Shown here piece by piece: positions 26,243-36,081 of a stretch of 60,452 nucleotides of DNA; the stretch's first letter is position 1, and every line of letters starts with the position of its first letter. Location of the stretch: positions 1 through 60,452 of the forward strand of contig CALEAW010000078.1 of the NCBI GenBank assembly GCA_937943605.1, in the 5' to 3' direction. The notes below the pieces were generated by a model that was given only the letters and a program-made list of their open reading frames with translations, ran no database searches and was not told where the DNA came from. This DNA is from an uncultured Sutterella sp. GTDB lineage: Bacteria; Pseudomonadota; Gammaproteobacteria; Burkholderiales; Burkholderiaceae_F. Position numbers and translations under genes: made by a program.

Positions 26243-26851
26243 ATGAAGATTCGTAATATTTTTCTGTTGCTTGTCCTGATTTTGATGGGCGTCTTCCTCG
26301 TGATCAACTGGGGTGCGCTCTCCACTGAAATGACGGTGAATTTAATTTACACCGAAATTCAAGCGCCGCTCGGCATTATTGTTGTGGGTGGCTTGGGTGC
26401 CTTGGTGATGGTGCTGTTGATTTATATGTTGTGGCAACAGGCGAGTGTTTCGATGGAATTGCGCGCAGCTTATAAAGAATCTCGTAGCGCGCGTGCCGCA
26501 GCGGACGATGCTGAAAAGAGTCGTTTTGCCGAAAGTAACCGCATTTTGCTCGAACGAATTGAAAAGCTTGAAGCTTTGATGACGGCGCGTTCCGATGAAA
26601 CGTTGAGTGCGGTGCGTCAAGAGTCCGCCCGTGTGGAAGAACGCTTTAAGGCTTTTAGTGAAGCTCAAAAGAAAATACAAGAAGAAAACGCTGTTTTGGT
26701 CAATAAGCAGTTAGGTGATCTTGAAAAGCGTGTGTTGGCTGGGTTACCTGCGCCTGTTACCACGGTTGTGGAGTCCGCTGAAGTCGCTGAAGAAAAGGCT
26801 GATGCTGAAGAAACGGGCAAAAAGAAGAATATGTTCTCACAACTCTTCTAG
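26243..26851 (+). CDS. lapA: LapA-domain inner-membrane protein
   Basis: 202 aa from ATG 26243 (GGAG 8 nt upstream). Two hydrophobic helices (IFLLLVLILMGVFLVINW; GIIVVGGLGALVMVLLIYML) are followed by a cytosolic, charged, probably coiled-coil tail (residues ~70-160) and an acidic Ala/Glu stretch. This is the LapA/YciS layout; in enterobacteria LapA works with LapB in lipopolysaccharide assembly and LpxC turnover. No lapB follows here: the gene is alone and ends at a terminator. The tail is much longer than in E. coli LapA (102 aa). Confidence 0.8.
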   Translation: MKIRNIFLLLVLILMGVFLVINWGALSTEMTVNLIYTEIQAPLGIIVVGGLGALVMVLLIYMLWQQASVSMELRAAYKESRSARAAADDAEKSRFAESNRILLERIEKLEALMTARSDETLSAVRQESARVEERFKAFSEAQKKIQEENAVLVNKQLGDLEKRVLAGLPAPVTTVVESAEVAEEKADAEETGKKKNMFSQLF

Positions 26852-26871
26852 CGAGTTTAGAGTGCGTCAAT

Positions 26872-26907
26872 AAAAATGGGACGGTTTTAAATGACCGTCC
26901 CATTTTT
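26872..26907. terminator. bidirectional terminator between lapA and fbp
   Basis: 14-bp perfect stem AAAAATGGGACGGT/ACCGTCCCATTTTT with an 8-nt loop, serving both convergent genes. Confidence 0.93.
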
Positions 26908-26933
26908 GTTAAGCGATGAGCGCAGTGAGTCGA

Positions 26934-27932
26934 TTATTCAGCGTGATAAGACGTGACGAGTTCGACTTCTTCTGCAGCCCCCAAGAACACAGCGACACGC
27001 TGGTGAATCTTTTCGGGCTTCACTTCAAGAATGCGTTGATGACCATTGGTGGCGGCGGCGCCAGCATTTTCCATCAACATAGCCATCGGATTGGCTTCGT
27101 ACATCAAGCGCAACTTGCCTGGCTTGGAGAGATCGCGATGGTCGCGGGGGTACATGAAGATACCGCCACGCTGAAGGATGCGATGAACTTCAGCAACCAT
27201 AGCGGCGATCCAACGCATGTTGAAGTCCTTGTTGCGAACCCCCGTTTTGCCTTCAAGGAGTTCAGCCACATAGCGCTTCACGGGAGCTTCCCAATGGCGC
27301 ATGTTGGAGCAGTTGATGGCGAATTCCTTCGCTTCACGCGGAACGCGAACATCTTCAGCCGTCAGCATAAAGGTACCCGTGGTCGGATCGAGCGTGAACA
27401 TCACAACGCCACGACCGAACGTGAGAACCAACTGCGTCTGAGGACCATACATGCAGTAACCAGCAGCGACCTGCTGGGTGCCCGGCATCAAGAAATCTTC
27501 AGCAACTGGTTCGCGCTTAGGACGCGCAGCAGGCAGGACGGAGAAGATCGAGCCGATCGACACATTGATGTCGATATTGGAAGAACCATCTAACGGGTCA
27601 AAGCAAATCAGATAAGGACCAATAGGAAGGTTTTCCGGAACAGCGATGACTTCAGGGACTTCTTCACTCACCATGCCGCAAACGGAGCCAGAAAGAGCAA
27701 CCGCTTCGACAAAGATGTCGTTGCTGATAATGTCGAGCTTTTTCTGATCTTCGCCCTGAACGTTTTCAGAACCAGCGAGACCAAGCACGCCAGCGAGAGC
27801 ACCGTTACGTACTTTGAAGCTAATCGTCTTACAAGCCTCAGAGACGCTTACGATGAGACGAGACAAAACAGGATCTAAATCATGCAATGCCTGTTCACGA
27901 CACAGGTATTGGCTGAGAGAAAGGGTGGACAC
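26934..27932 (-). CDS. fbp: fructose-1,6-bisphosphatase class I
   Basis: 332 aa. Gluconeogenic hydrolysis of fructose 1,6-bisphosphate to fructose 6-phosphate. The metal-binding signature CFDPLDGSSNIDINVSIG and the substrate region KPGKLRLMYEANPMAMLMENAGA are present. Normal length. Possibly co-transcribed with pepN, which ends 13 bp upstream. Works opposite to phosphofructokinase and uses the product of fba, also in this window. Confidence 0.97.
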   Translation of the reverse strand: MSTLSLSQYLCREQALHDLDPVLSRLIVSVSEACKTISFKVRNGALAGVLGLAGSENVQGEDQKKLDIISNDIFVEAVALSGSVCGMVSEEVPEVIAVPENLPIGPYLICFDPLDGSSNIDINVSIGSIFSVLPAARPKREPVAEDFLMPGTQQVAAGYCMYGPQTQLVLTFGRGVVMFTLDPTTGTFMLTAEDVRVPREAKEFAINCSNMRHWEAPVKRYVAELLEGKTGVRNKDFNMRWIAAMVAEVHRILQRGGIFMYPRDHRDLSKPGKLRLMYEANPMAMLMENAGAAATNGHQRILEVKPEKIHQRVAVFLGAAEEVELVTSYHAE

Positions 27933-27945
27933 GATAGGATTCCTA

Positions 27946-30615
27946 TTAAACGGGATTATTCAAAGCCTTTTCAATGATCTCACGAACACTGTCAGAAAGC
28001 TCTTCGGAGCGACTGTCAAGGTGTTTCAGTGCTTGATACATCAAGTTAGCTAATTGTGGGGTGTAACGTCGCCAGTTTTCGAGACTTCGAGCAACGCGCG
28101 AAGCAACCTGTGGATTCAAGCGGTCAAGGGTCAGCACCATTTCAGCCCAGAACTTATAACCAGCACCATCCGCACGATGGAATTCTGACGGATTGTTCAT
28201 GAAGAATGCAACTAACAATGCATAAACATTATTAGGGTTCGACATGGAGAAGAAGTTACAGCGAACGAGTTCAGCGACGCGTTCAACAACGGGCGATTCA
28301 CCTACATAGCAAGGCGCTGTCGCCTGAATCGTGAGCCACTTGTTGATAAGAAGCGGTTCATTGATCCATTCCTTCAACGCTTGCACAACCAATTCAGTCT
28401 TGACAGGAGCACTCGACGACGCAATGAGGTCAAGCGCAGCAAGACGATCGGTCAAGTTGTTGGCCGTGTTAAATTGATCACAAATACGTAAGAGGGTAAT
28501 TTTATTGCCTGTTGCGATCGTGTAGTAATGTGCCGTGTTTTTTAGGGCACGAATACCAGCACTTGTGGCATCAGGGGAATAGTCACCTTCGAGTTTGCAG
28601 GCGTCAATCAGTTCTTCAAGCTTCGTATGCCAACGTAAGCCCAGGGTTTCACGAACCTTTTCACGCGCACGATGTACAGCAATTGGATCAATGATTGGCA
28701 AGGCATCGCTGATCGTACGTTCAGAAGGTAGTTCCATCAAGACGCTACGAAGGGCAGGCGACAAGGTCTGATCGTCAAGTACCTTACCAAACGCATTGAT
28801 GAGCACGGGGCTAACGTCTGCCTGTTCGCCTTGGAGGTTGGCTCGAACTTGATCAAGGAGTGCCGTCATCATTAAGCGGTTCATCGCTTCCCAACGGTTG
28901 AACGGATCACTATCCGTACGAGCGAGCAACGCTAATTCATCCGTACTGTAAGCAAAATCCAAAACGATTGGCGCAGCAAAGCCACGATTGAGACTGAGTA
29001 CCGGCTTTTCTTGGAGACCCACAAAAGTCCAGGTATGGCTTCGTTCGCTCAATTCGAACATACGCGTAGTTGGACCTTCGGTGGTTTCACCTTCGAGCGT
29101 TACAGGCATTTCCTGGCCTTCACTATTCAGTAAGGCAACAGGGAAGGGCATCAAGAAGGCAGGTTTAACGGTCTGACCTGGGGTTGGAGGCGTAGATTGT
29201 TCAGCGGTTAAGCGCAACGTGTTGTCGGCTTCATTCCATTGCGTGGTAACAGTCACGCGTGGCGTGCCTGCTTGACTATACCAGTGGCGGAATTGCTCAA
29301 GATTTCGGCCAGAGGCTTCTTCCATGGCTTCAAGGAAGGCTTCGCACGTGACAGCCTTGCCGTCATTCTTTGCGATATAGAGGTCAAAGCCCTTGCGGAA
29401 AGTTTCACGACCCAAGAGGGTCTGCAACATACGAATGACTTCTGCACCCTTTTCGTAGACAGTCATGGTGTAGAAGTTGTCGATTTGCTGATAGCTGTCT
29501 GGGCGAATCGGATGCGCCATGGGGCCAGCATCTTCAGCAAACTGTGCTTGTCTCAAGGTACGGACGTTGCGAATGCGTTCAACGGCACGCGCTGACTCTT
29601 CACCGAGCATGTCGGCGGAGAATTCTTGATCGCGGAATACGGTCAAACCTTCTTTCAGGGTCAGCTGGAACCAGTCGCGTAACGTGACGCGGTCACCTGT
29701 CCAATTGTGGAAGTATTCATGCCCCACGACGGCTTCAATGTTGGCGTAATCTTGGTCGGTGGCGACTTTGGGATTAGCCAAGGCATAACGGGTATTGAAA
29801 ATATTCAACCCTTTATTTTCCATGGCTCCAAAGTTGAAGTCATTCGTTGCGACGATACGGAAGCCATCTAAGTCAAGTTCAAGCCCCCAACGTTCTTCGT
29901 CCCAACGAATGGACTTCTTGAGGCTATCCATTGTGTGCTGGGTTTTGTCGAGATCTTGTGGTTCAACCCAAATTTCGAGTTTTGCGGTACGACCGTCTTT
30001 GAGTTCGATGCTGTCGCTCAAACAAGCAAGGTGACCTGCTACTAAGGCAAATAGGTAGCAGGGTTTAGGGAACGGGTCATCCCAACGAGCTTCATGACGA
30101 CCGTCTTCGAGATCCTTTTCTTCTAAACGGTTACCGTTGGAAAGAAGAATTGGATACTGTTCTTTGGAAGCGCGAATGACGACGCTATATGTTGACAAAA
30201 CGTCAGGTCGGTCTAAGAAGTAGGTAATGCGACGAAAACCTTCGGCTTCGCATTGACTCATCAAGTTTTGACCAGAGGCATAAATGCCAGAGAGAGCTTT
30301 ATTCGCAGAAGGACTAAAGCGATTCACAATGCAGATGTCACACTCGTGGTCGACATTGTGAATTTTTAAGTGGTCTGACGTCAATGTGTAGCGAGACTCA
30401 TCCAGCGGAACGCCATCGAGAGACACGCTCACCAGGGTTAAGGTTTCACCATTGAGATTTAAATCAAAGTTGCTCGATATCGCGGCTGGATTCGGGCAAA
30501 CATGCATGGTGTTAATGACACTTGTACTGTCAGCGTCAAGGTCAAACTCCAAGTGAACCGTCTTAATCAAATGAGAGGGTTCACGATAGTCATTGCGGAA
30601 GATTGTTTCTGCCAT
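27946..30615 (-). CDS. pepN: aminopeptidase N (M1 family)
   Basis: 889 aa from MAETIFRNDY (30615), matching E. coli PepN (870 aa). Broad-specificity cytosolic zinc aminopeptidase. The substrate motif GAMENKGLNIF and the zinc site VGHEYFHNWTG with the downstream Glu (LKEGLTVFRDQEF) are intact. The C-terminal alpha-helical domain is complete (…LDSRSEELSDSVREIIEKA). fbp starts 13 bp downstream, so the two may form an operon. Confidence 0.97.
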   Translation of the reverse strand: MAETIFRNDYREPSHLIKTVHLEFDLDADSTSVINTMHVCPNPAAISSNFDLNLNGETLTLVSVSLDGVPLDESRYTLTSDHLKIHNVDHECDICIVNRFSPSANKALSGIYASGQNLMSQCEAEGFRRITYFLDRPDVLSTYSVVIRASKEQYPILLSNGNRLEEKDLEDGRHEARWDDPFPKPCYLFALVAGHLACLSDSIELKDGRTAKLEIWVEPQDLDKTQHTMDSLKKSIRWDEERWGLELDLDGFRIVATNDFNFGAMENKGLNIFNTRYALANPKVATDQDYANIEAVVGHEYFHNWTGDRVTLRDWFQLTLKEGLTVFRDQEFSADMLGEESARAVERIRNVRTLRQAQFAEDAGPMAHPIRPDSYQQIDNFYTMTVYEKGAEVIRMLQTLLGRETFRKGFDLYIAKNDGKAVTCEAFLEAMEEASGRNLEQFRHWYSQAGTPRVTVTTQWNEADNTLRLTAEQSTPPTPGQTVKPAFLMPFPVALLNSEGQEMPVTLEGETTEGPTTRMFELSERSHTWTFVGLQEKPVLSLNRGFAAPIVLDFAYSTDELALLARTDSDPFNRWEAMNRLMMTALLDQVRANLQGEQADVSPVLINAFGKVLDDQTLSPALRSVLMELPSERTISDALPIIDPIAVHRAREKVRETLGLRWHTKLEELIDACKLEGDYSPDATSAGIRALKNTAHYYTIATGNKITLLRICDQFNTANNLTDRLAALDLIASSSAPVKTELVVQALKEWINEPLLINKWLTIQATAPCYVGESPVVERVAELVRCNFFSMSNPNNVYALLVAFFMNNPSEFHRADGAGYKFWAEMVLTLDRLNPQVASRVARSLENWRRYTPQLANLMYQALKHLDSRSEELSDSVREIIEKALNNPV

Positions 30616-30772
30616 TTCTGTTCGCTTAATGTTGGCGCGGCAACGCAATGGTGCCGCTTTCGAAGCAATGTGTTTCTAGCGATTGTAGACAAATCCAAGG
30701 GGACCTGTCGTGCCCAGTCTAAATACGTGACACTTTAAGAGATTTTTTGCCTAAAAGCGCCTGCTATGTTCA

Positions 30773-31546
30773 TTACGAGACGAGTGCAATCACAATGGCT
30801 TCGGGCGGAATGGTGGCGACGGCTCGCATGCCAGGACGAAGGCCGTGACCTGCTTTGACAAAGCCAACAATGGTGAGCCCCGAAGGTAATTGAATCGTGC
30901 ATTCTCCGCCTTTGTCGTCTCGTTCAGTGCGAAGGACGACCCCTACGATTTCATTGTCTCGACGACGAGCATCAGTAGGATTATCAGCCGTAATGTCGAC
31001 TGCTGTTGCTTTAGTGAGTGCTAGCACAGGCATCCCTTCACGTAATCCGAGCAATTGCGAGGATTCCATCGTGCATGATGCACGCACTAAGTGTGTCTCA
31101 TCTATAGAAAGAATTAAACGTACAAGCGCAGAACCAATTTTCATGGTCTTAATGACCGCTGGGAATTGGTTACGCATAGAAGTTCGAAGGGAACTCGTGC
31201 CGATATTTTGAAGGGAAGGATTGTCTCGTAGTTTAAATTTTGACAACACTTCGGCGCGCGCACGTGTGAGTTCGTCGGCAATGTGTAGTACCTCTTTGCC
31301 AGTTGCAGTGAGTCGCGTGCCACCGCCATTGCTACCCCCGACGACTTTTTCAACCAGAGGCCCGCCCGCAATATTGCTTAAGGTTTCGATTGCTTGCCAT
31401 GCGGCTTTATAACTTACTCCGGCACGGCGAGCGGCTTCAGAGATGGAACCAACATCACCGATTCGACGCAAGATGTCGATGCGCTTATCGGCTAATTCGG
31501 ACATATGCGTAGCAAGAATCGTCGGGTCGGCAATGGTTTTTTCCAT
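30773..31546 (-). CDS. modE: molybdate-responsive regulator ModE
   Basis: 257 aa. N-terminal winged helix (RIDILRRIGDVGSISEAARRAGVSYKAAW; GGSNGGGTRLTATGKEVL) followed by two Mop/TOBE molybdate-binding repeats (around 125-190 and 195-255, each with a GLREGMPVLALTKAT-like or GLRPGMRAVATIP-like core). AAGGAG lies 8 nt before the start. Divergent from modABC, with a ModE-type operator between them. In the known paradigm molybdate-bound ModE represses modABC. Confidence 0.95.
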   Translation of the reverse strand: MEKTIADPTILATHMSELADKRIDILRRIGDVGSISEAARRAGVSYKAAWQAIETLSNIAGGPLVEKVVGGSNGGGTRLTATGKEVLHIADELTRARAEVLSKFKLRDNPSLQNIGTSSLRTSMRNQFPAVIKTMKIGSALVRLILSIDETHLVRASCTMESSQLLGLREGMPVLALTKATAVDITADNPTDARRRDNEIVGVVLRTERDDKGGECTIQLPSGLTIVGFVKAGHGLRPGMRAVATIPPEAIVIALVS

Positions 31547-31585
31547 CTAACTTACTCCTTGTGGTGGGTTGAAAAAAGCACAATG

Positions 31586-31614
31586 TTTCGCTATTCTCTT
31601 TTGGAATAACGAAA
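31586..31614. promoter_or_regulatory. ModE operator between modE and modA
   Basis: TTTCGCTATTC, a 7-nt spacer, then GAATAACGAAA: an 11-bp inverted repeat with one mismatch. The CGnTAT…ATAACG arms match the ModE box of E. coli modA. It lies 78 bp before modA and 40 bp before modE, so it could control both. Confidence 0.85.
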
Positions 31615-31692
31615 TATCTTCCTTCATATCTAACATATCCTACCCTATCTTCTCTTCTAAAAAAGTCTGTCAATGAGACCAAGGAGATCATG

Positions 31693-32442
31693 ATGAAAAA
31701 AATCGCTTTGATGTTGCTTTTAACAGGTGTGTCTGCTTCCGTTTTGGCTGAAGATGTTCGTGTGGCTGTGGCCGCTAACTTCACGGCACCCGTTAAGGAA
31801 TTGGCCCCTGTCTACGAAAAGGCAACGGGTGATAAATTGGTTCTCTCATTTGGTGCGACGGGCGCTTTTTATGCTCAGATTAAGAACGGCGCCCCCTTTG
31901 ACATTCTCTTGGCTGCTGATGCTAAGACGCCTGCCAAGATGGTGACGGAAGGTCTTGGTGTTCAGGGCTCGACTTTTACCTATGCCATTGGTAAGTTGGT
32001 GGTTTGGTCTGCTGATGCCAACTTCATTAAGGACGAAAAATCTCTTGAAAACCCTGCGCTCAATAAGCTTGCTGTGGCCGATCCGCGTTTAGCACCTTAT
32101 GGTGAAGCTGCCATGGAAACGTTGACGGCTTTGAAGCTCAAGGAAAAGCTTGAACCGAAGTTTGTCGTGGGCGGCAATATCGGTAAGACCTTCCAGTTCG
32201 TTAAAAGCGAAAACGCTCAGGCTGGTTTTGTGGCTTTGTCTCAGTGCTATAAGAATGGTGCTTTCACCTCTGGCTCGGGTTGGGTTGTTCCGCAGTCTCT
32301 TTATAACCCCATCCGTCAGGATGCCGTGTTGCTTAAGGCTGGTGAAAAGAATGAAGGCGCGAAGCGTTTCCTTGAGTTCTTGAAGAAGAGCCCGGAGGCC
32401 GCTGCAGTGCGTGAAGCATTCGGCTACGGTTCTGCTCAATAA
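31693..32442 (+). CDS. modA: molybdate ABC transporter substrate-binding protein ModA
   Basis: 249 aa with a signal peptide (MKKIALMLLLTGVSASVLA, cleavage before EDVRV). Of two adjacent ATGs, 31693 is 6 nt after AAGGAG and better spaced than 31690. Oxyanion-binding features: VAVAANFTAPVKELA, SFGATGAFYAQIKNGAPFD, and the VGGNIGKTFQFVKSENAQAGFV segment. Periplasmic. First gene of modABC; modB starts 2 bp after its stop. Confidence 0.96.
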   Translation: MKKIALMLLLTGVSASVLAEDVRVAVAANFTAPVKELAPVYEKATGDKLVLSFGATGAFYAQIKNGAPFDILLAADAKTPAKMVTEGLGVQGSTFTYAIGKLVVWSADANFIKDEKSLENPALNKLAVADPRLAPYGEAAMETLTALKLKEKLEPKFVVGGNIGKTFQFVKSENAQAGFVALSQCYKNGAFTSGSGWVVPQSLYNPIRQDAVLLKAGEKNEGAKRFLEFLKKSPEAAAVREAFGYGSAQ

Positions 32443-32444
32443 GC

Positions 32445-33125
32445 ATGTGGTCAGCTGTTGACTGGACCCCCGTTTGGCTAAGCCTAAAGCTAGCGGGGGT
32501 TACAACAATCATATTGCTGTTGATTGGTTTGCCCTTGGCTTGGTGGTTAGCGAAGGGCAAAAGCGCGTTTTGTGCGCCAATTGGCGCAATGGTGACTTTG
32601 CCGTTGGTTTTGCCACCTTCGGTTTTAGGGTTTTATATTTTGGTCGCATTGGGACCTCAAGGTCCGATTGGTCAGATCACAGAAGCGTTAGGACTCGGAA
32701 CGCTCAACTTTACCTTTACGGGGCTTGTGATTGGCTCGGTGTTCTATTCCTTGCCTTTCATGGTGCAACCCGTCGTGACGGCTTTTGAGGCCATTGGCCC
32801 TAGACCCATGGAGGTCGCTTCAACATTACAGTGCCGTCCTATCGATGCTTTTTTCAGTGTCATTTTGCCTTTGGCCAAGCCAGGTATTATCACAGGGACC
32901 CTGATGACTTTTGCTCATACGATTGGTGAGTTTGGCGTGGTTTTGATGATCGGTGGCAATATCCCTGGGGCAACTCAGGTGATTTCGACCGAAATCTATA
33001 CACACGTTGAAGCGATGGAGTATGACAAGGCGCACTTTTTGGCATTAGGTATGCTGATCTTTAGTTTCTTGGTGCTTCTCGCGCTCAATTTGCTTAATCG
33101 ACAGAAAATGGACGCTCAACGATGA
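32445..33125 (+). CDS. modB: molybdate ABC transporter permease ModB
   Basis: 226 aa with five or six transmembrane helices and the EAA-like loop (FEAIGPRPMEVASTLQCRPIDAFFSVILPLAKPGI) that contacts ModC. The ATG follows the modA stop by 2 bp, and its own stop overlaps the modC start (ATGA), so translation is coupled. Confidence 0.97.
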   Translation: MWSAVDWTPVWLSLKLAGVTTIILLLIGLPLAWWLAKGKSAFCAPIGAMVTLPLVLPPSVLGFYILVALGPQGPIGQITEALGLGTLNFTFTGLVIGSVFYSLPFMVQPVVTAFEAIGPRPMEVASTLQCRPIDAFFSVILPLAKPGIITGTLMTFAHTIGEFGVVLMIGGNIPGATQVISTEIYTHVEAMEYDKAHFLALGMLIFSFLVLLALNLLNRQKMDAQR

Positions 33126-34192
33126 GTGGTTGCGTAGAACTACAGTTAAGCCGTGGGCGAGATTTTTCGCTAGATGTCTCTTTTCAGATCCCGGATCATG
33201 GCATCACGGTTTTATTTGGCTCGTCAGGGTGTGGCAAGACAACGGTTTTGCGTTGTATGGCTGGGCTTGAACGCGCGCATGGTCGTGTGATTGTGTCCGA
33301 TCATGTTTGGCAGGATGATGCTCAGCAAATCTTTGTGCCAGCTTGGCAGCGTCGTTTGGGATACGTCTTTCAAGAGGCGAGTCTTTTCGAGCATCTCAAT
33401 GTCGTAGAGAACTTACGCTTTGGGTTAAAGCGTTCAGGCGGGCTCAAGAATCAAGAGCGTTTTACTGAGGCGGTGGATCTATTAGGGATAGGTCACTTGC
33501 TTCAGCGTCGTGTACAGGCCCTTTCTGGTGGTGAACGTCAACGTGTTGCGATTGCACGTGCGTTATTGATGACGCCAGATCTTATTTTGATGGATGAGCC
33601 CCTGGCGGCTTTGGATTGGCAACGTAAGCAAGAAATTTTGCCTTGGCTAGAACGTTTACGAGATGAACTCTCGGTGCCGATGTTGTATGTCACCCATTCT
33701 GCTGATGAAATGGCTCGTTTGGCCGATCAACTGATCTGTTTTGATAACGGGCGTATTACAGCACAAGGGCCGTTAGAAGAGGTTCTGGTTGAGCGTTGGC
33801 CTGGGACCGGGATCGATGGAGCGTCTGTCGTCTTGTCTGGTGCGATAGATCAAAAGTCGTCCGAGTGGGGTACTTCAATGGTTCGTGTTGATGATGTGTC
33901 CTTTGAAGTGAGTGATGTCAGTCGAGAAATTGGCGAAGCTGTCCGTGTTCGTGTTTTGGCGAAGGATGTGAGTGTGGCGCTCGTTGAACCGCAACAAACC
34001 TCTATGCGTAACATCGTGCCGGCGACGATCACTGAAATGCGAGAAACTGGGCTGAGTCACATTATGTTGACGCTTACGGCTGGTAAAGTGCGACTTTTAG
34101 CACACGTGACCAAGCACTCTGTTCACGAGCTTCAATTGAAGGTTGGCATATCTGTCTTTGCTCAGGTTAAGGCTGTAGCGTTGATTGTGTGA
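33122..34192 (+). CDS. modC: molybdate ABC transporter ATPase ModC
   Basis: 356 aa. Walker A FGSSGCGKTT, signature LSGGERQR, Walker B LILMDEPLAALD and the switch His (YVTHSADEMARL) are all intact. The C-terminal ~65 residues after MRNIVPATITEM form the Mop/TOBE molybdate domain usual for ModC, which allows inhibition by intracellular molybdate. Last gene of modABC; followed by a terminator shared with purB. Confidence 0.97.
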   Translation: MSGCVELQLSRGRDFSLDVSFQIPDHGITVLFGSSGCGKTTVLRCMAGLERAHGRVIVSDHVWQDDAQQIFVPAWQRRLGYVFQEASLFEHLNVVENLRFGLKRSGGLKNQERFTEAVDLLGIGHLLQRRVQALSGGERQRVAIARALLMTPDLILMDEPLAALDWQRKQEILPWLERLRDELSVPMLYVTHSADEMARLADQLICFDNGRITAQGPLEEVLVERWPGTGIDGASVVLSGAIDQKSSEWGTSMVRVDDVSFEVSDVSREIGEAVRVRVLAKDVSVALVEPQQTSMRNIVPATITEMRETGLSHIMLTLTAGKVRLLAHVTKHSVHELQLKVGISVFAQVKAVALIV

Positions 34193-34234
34193 GATAAGTT
34201 AATCGTCTTAGACAACGTGAACTTTACAGAACAA

Positions 34235-34265
34235 AAAGGGGCATCGTGTTCAACGATGCCCCTTT
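34235..34265. terminator. bidirectional terminator between modC and purB
   Basis: 13-bp perfect stem AAAGGGGCATCGT/ACGATGCCCCTTT with a 5-nt loop, A/T flanked on both sides. Confidence 0.92.
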
Positions 34266-34286
34266 AGGTTATTTATCGCTTAGGGA

Positions 34287-35654
34287 TTAGCAACGACCAG
34301 CGAGCTCAACAGCCTTACCAATATAGGTAGCAGGCGTCAGAGCCATCAGGTTTTCCTTGGCATCTGCCGGGATGTCAAGATTAGCGATGAAGGCACGCAT
34401 CGTTTCAGGCGTGATGCCGTCCTTACCACGGGTCAAGGCCTTCAACTGTTCGTACGGATGCGGCACGCCATAGCGACGCATAACGGTCTGAACAGCTTCT
34501 GCGAGCACTTCCCAAGCGTTGTCGAGGTCAGCAGCGATCACTTGTTCGTTAACCTGGAGTTTGCCGAGACCGCGCGTCAAGGCGTTGTAGCCGATGAAGC
34601 AATAGCCAAAAGCTACGCCAAGGTTACGGAGGACGGTGGAGTCCGTGAGGTCGCGCTGCCAACGGGAGACCGGGAGTTTGCCAGCGAGATGACCGAGAAC
34701 AGCATTGGCTAAGCCAAGATTGCCTTCAGAGTTTTCGAAGTCGATCGGGTTGACCTTATGCGGCATCGTGGAAGACCCCACTTCACCTTCACGCAACTTC
34801 TGCTTGAAGAAGTGCATGGAGATGTAACCCCAAACGTCACGGTCAAAGTCGATCAAGATCGTGTTAGCGCGTTCGATCTGATGGAAGAGTTCGGCCATGT
34901 AGTCATGCGGTTCGATCTGGATCGTATGGGTGTTGAAGGTCACGCCGAGACGTTCTTCAACAACCTTACGAGAATGCGCTTCCCAATCGTAGTCAGGGTA
35001 GGCGATAAGGTGCGCATTGTAGTTGCCAACGGCACCATTCATCTTCGCGTAGATCTTCACATTGCGAATCGCTTCGATAACACGAGCCAGACGAACTGCC
35101 ACGTTAGCAAATTCCTTACCAACGGTCGTCGGGGAGGCTGTCTGACCATGGGTGCGAGAGAGCATCGGAATGGCGGCCCACTGGTGAGCAAAGTCAACAA
35201 TGGTCGCATGAATCTTTTCAAGGTAAGCAGCGAGTTCTTCGCGACCACGCTTAAGCATGATGGCGTGACTCGTGTTGTTGATGTCTTCAGAGGTGCAAGC
35301 GAAGTGGACGAATTCGGCAGCCGTCTTCAGTTCTTCGTCGTGAGCAACCTGCCCCTTGATCCAGTATTCGACAGCCTTCACGTCGTGGTTGGTCGTCTTT
35401 TCGATTTCCTTGATGGCTTCGCAGTCAGCAAGAGAGAAGTTGTCAGCGAGGCCACGAAGGAAGGCCTTGCCGTGATCGCTCAGATGCGGAAGCTCAGCAA
35501 AGCCGGCTTCAGAAAGGCTGATGAGCCACTCGACTTCAACACGAACGCGAGCGTTCATGAAGGCGCATTCGGAGAAGATGTCGCGAAGCGCATCGGTCTG
35601 GCGGGCATAACGGCCGTCGATCGGAGAGAGAGCGGTAAGGGGATTCAGTTCCAT
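34287..35654 (-). CDS. purB: adenylosuccinate lyase PurB
   Basis: 455 aa from MELNPLTALSPIDGRY (GAGG 9 nt upstream), the conserved start of the E. coli-type enzyme. Acts twice in purine synthesis: SAICAR to AICAR and adenylosuccinate to AMP. The fumarase/aspartase superfamily signature GSSTMPHKVNPIDFEN and the HTHGQTASPTT segment with catalytic His are present. Both reactions release fumarate, linking it loosely to the dicarboxylate genes. Confidence 0.98.
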   Translation of the reverse strand: MELNPLTALSPIDGRYARQTDALRDIFSECAFMNARVRVEVEWLISLSEAGFAELPHLSDHGKAFLRGLADNFSLADCEAIKEIEKTTNHDVKAVEYWIKGQVAHDEELKTAAEFVHFACTSEDINNTSHAIMLKRGREELAAYLEKIHATIVDFAHQWAAIPMLSRTHGQTASPTTVGKEFANVAVRLARVIEAIRNVKIYAKMNGAVGNYNAHLIAYPDYDWEAHSRKVVEERLGVTFNTHTIQIEPHDYMAELFHQIERANTILIDFDRDVWGYISMHFFKQKLREGEVGSSTMPHKVNPIDFENSEGNLGLANAVLGHLAGKLPVSRWQRDLTDSTVLRNLGVAFGYCFIGYNALTRGLGKLQVNEQVIAADLDNAWEVLAEAVQTVMRRYGVPHPYEQLKALTRGKDGITPETMRAFIANLDIPADAKENLMALTPATYIGKAVELAGRC

Positions 35655-36081
35655 GTCGGAAAACCTCGGTGAATAAAAAATAAAAATGGCGTCCACTGCG
35701 CCTACACCTGATTGAGAATCGGCGGCGGGGCAGACTAAAGGTAATCCTTATATTTTAACAGCCATCCTCTACGCTGTCTGATATAGAAGCGAATTTGTAG
35801 AGGCGATTTTGTGTAAGAGTCTCTCTCGTTAGTGGTCACAAGAAAGAGTGTAAAAAACTATGCTTGTCAGATCTTGCTCGATCTTGATCCTTTGGCGTCT
35901 CACACGTGTTTAGCGGTTTATTAAATGAGAATTATTCACATTTTGTTACTCGGGATAGGTATGAGCGTGAAGAGAGCTGTTATTGTGTCTTCACCGATGG
36001 ACAATGAGTCCACATAAAGATTTACCGAGCGCTTCACACTGAAATCGTGGTTGAAGCCTCACCCCAAAAAAGGAAAACATC
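35655..36081. promoter_or_regulatory. 427-bp divergent control region, purB / Spy-like gene
   Basis: No gene supported. A Fur-like box lies at 35924-35942. The Spy-like gene has AAAGGAAAACATC just before its ATG. Otherwise the sequence is AT-rich and featureless to the eye. Confidence 0.5.
35924..35942. promoter_or_regulatory. Fur-like box upstream of the Spy-like gene
   Basis: AATGAGAAT-T-ATTCACATT: a 9-1-9 inverted repeat with one mismatch, close to the Fur consensus (repeats of GATAAT/ATTATC and the TGAGAATnATTCTCA form). Centre 149 bp before the ATG at 36082. Iron control of the Spy-like gene is inferred. Confidence 0.55.

Noticed and set aside
34758..35672. 304-codon plus-strand ORF opposite purB
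   Set aside because: Shadow frame; purB has all its motifs on the other strand.
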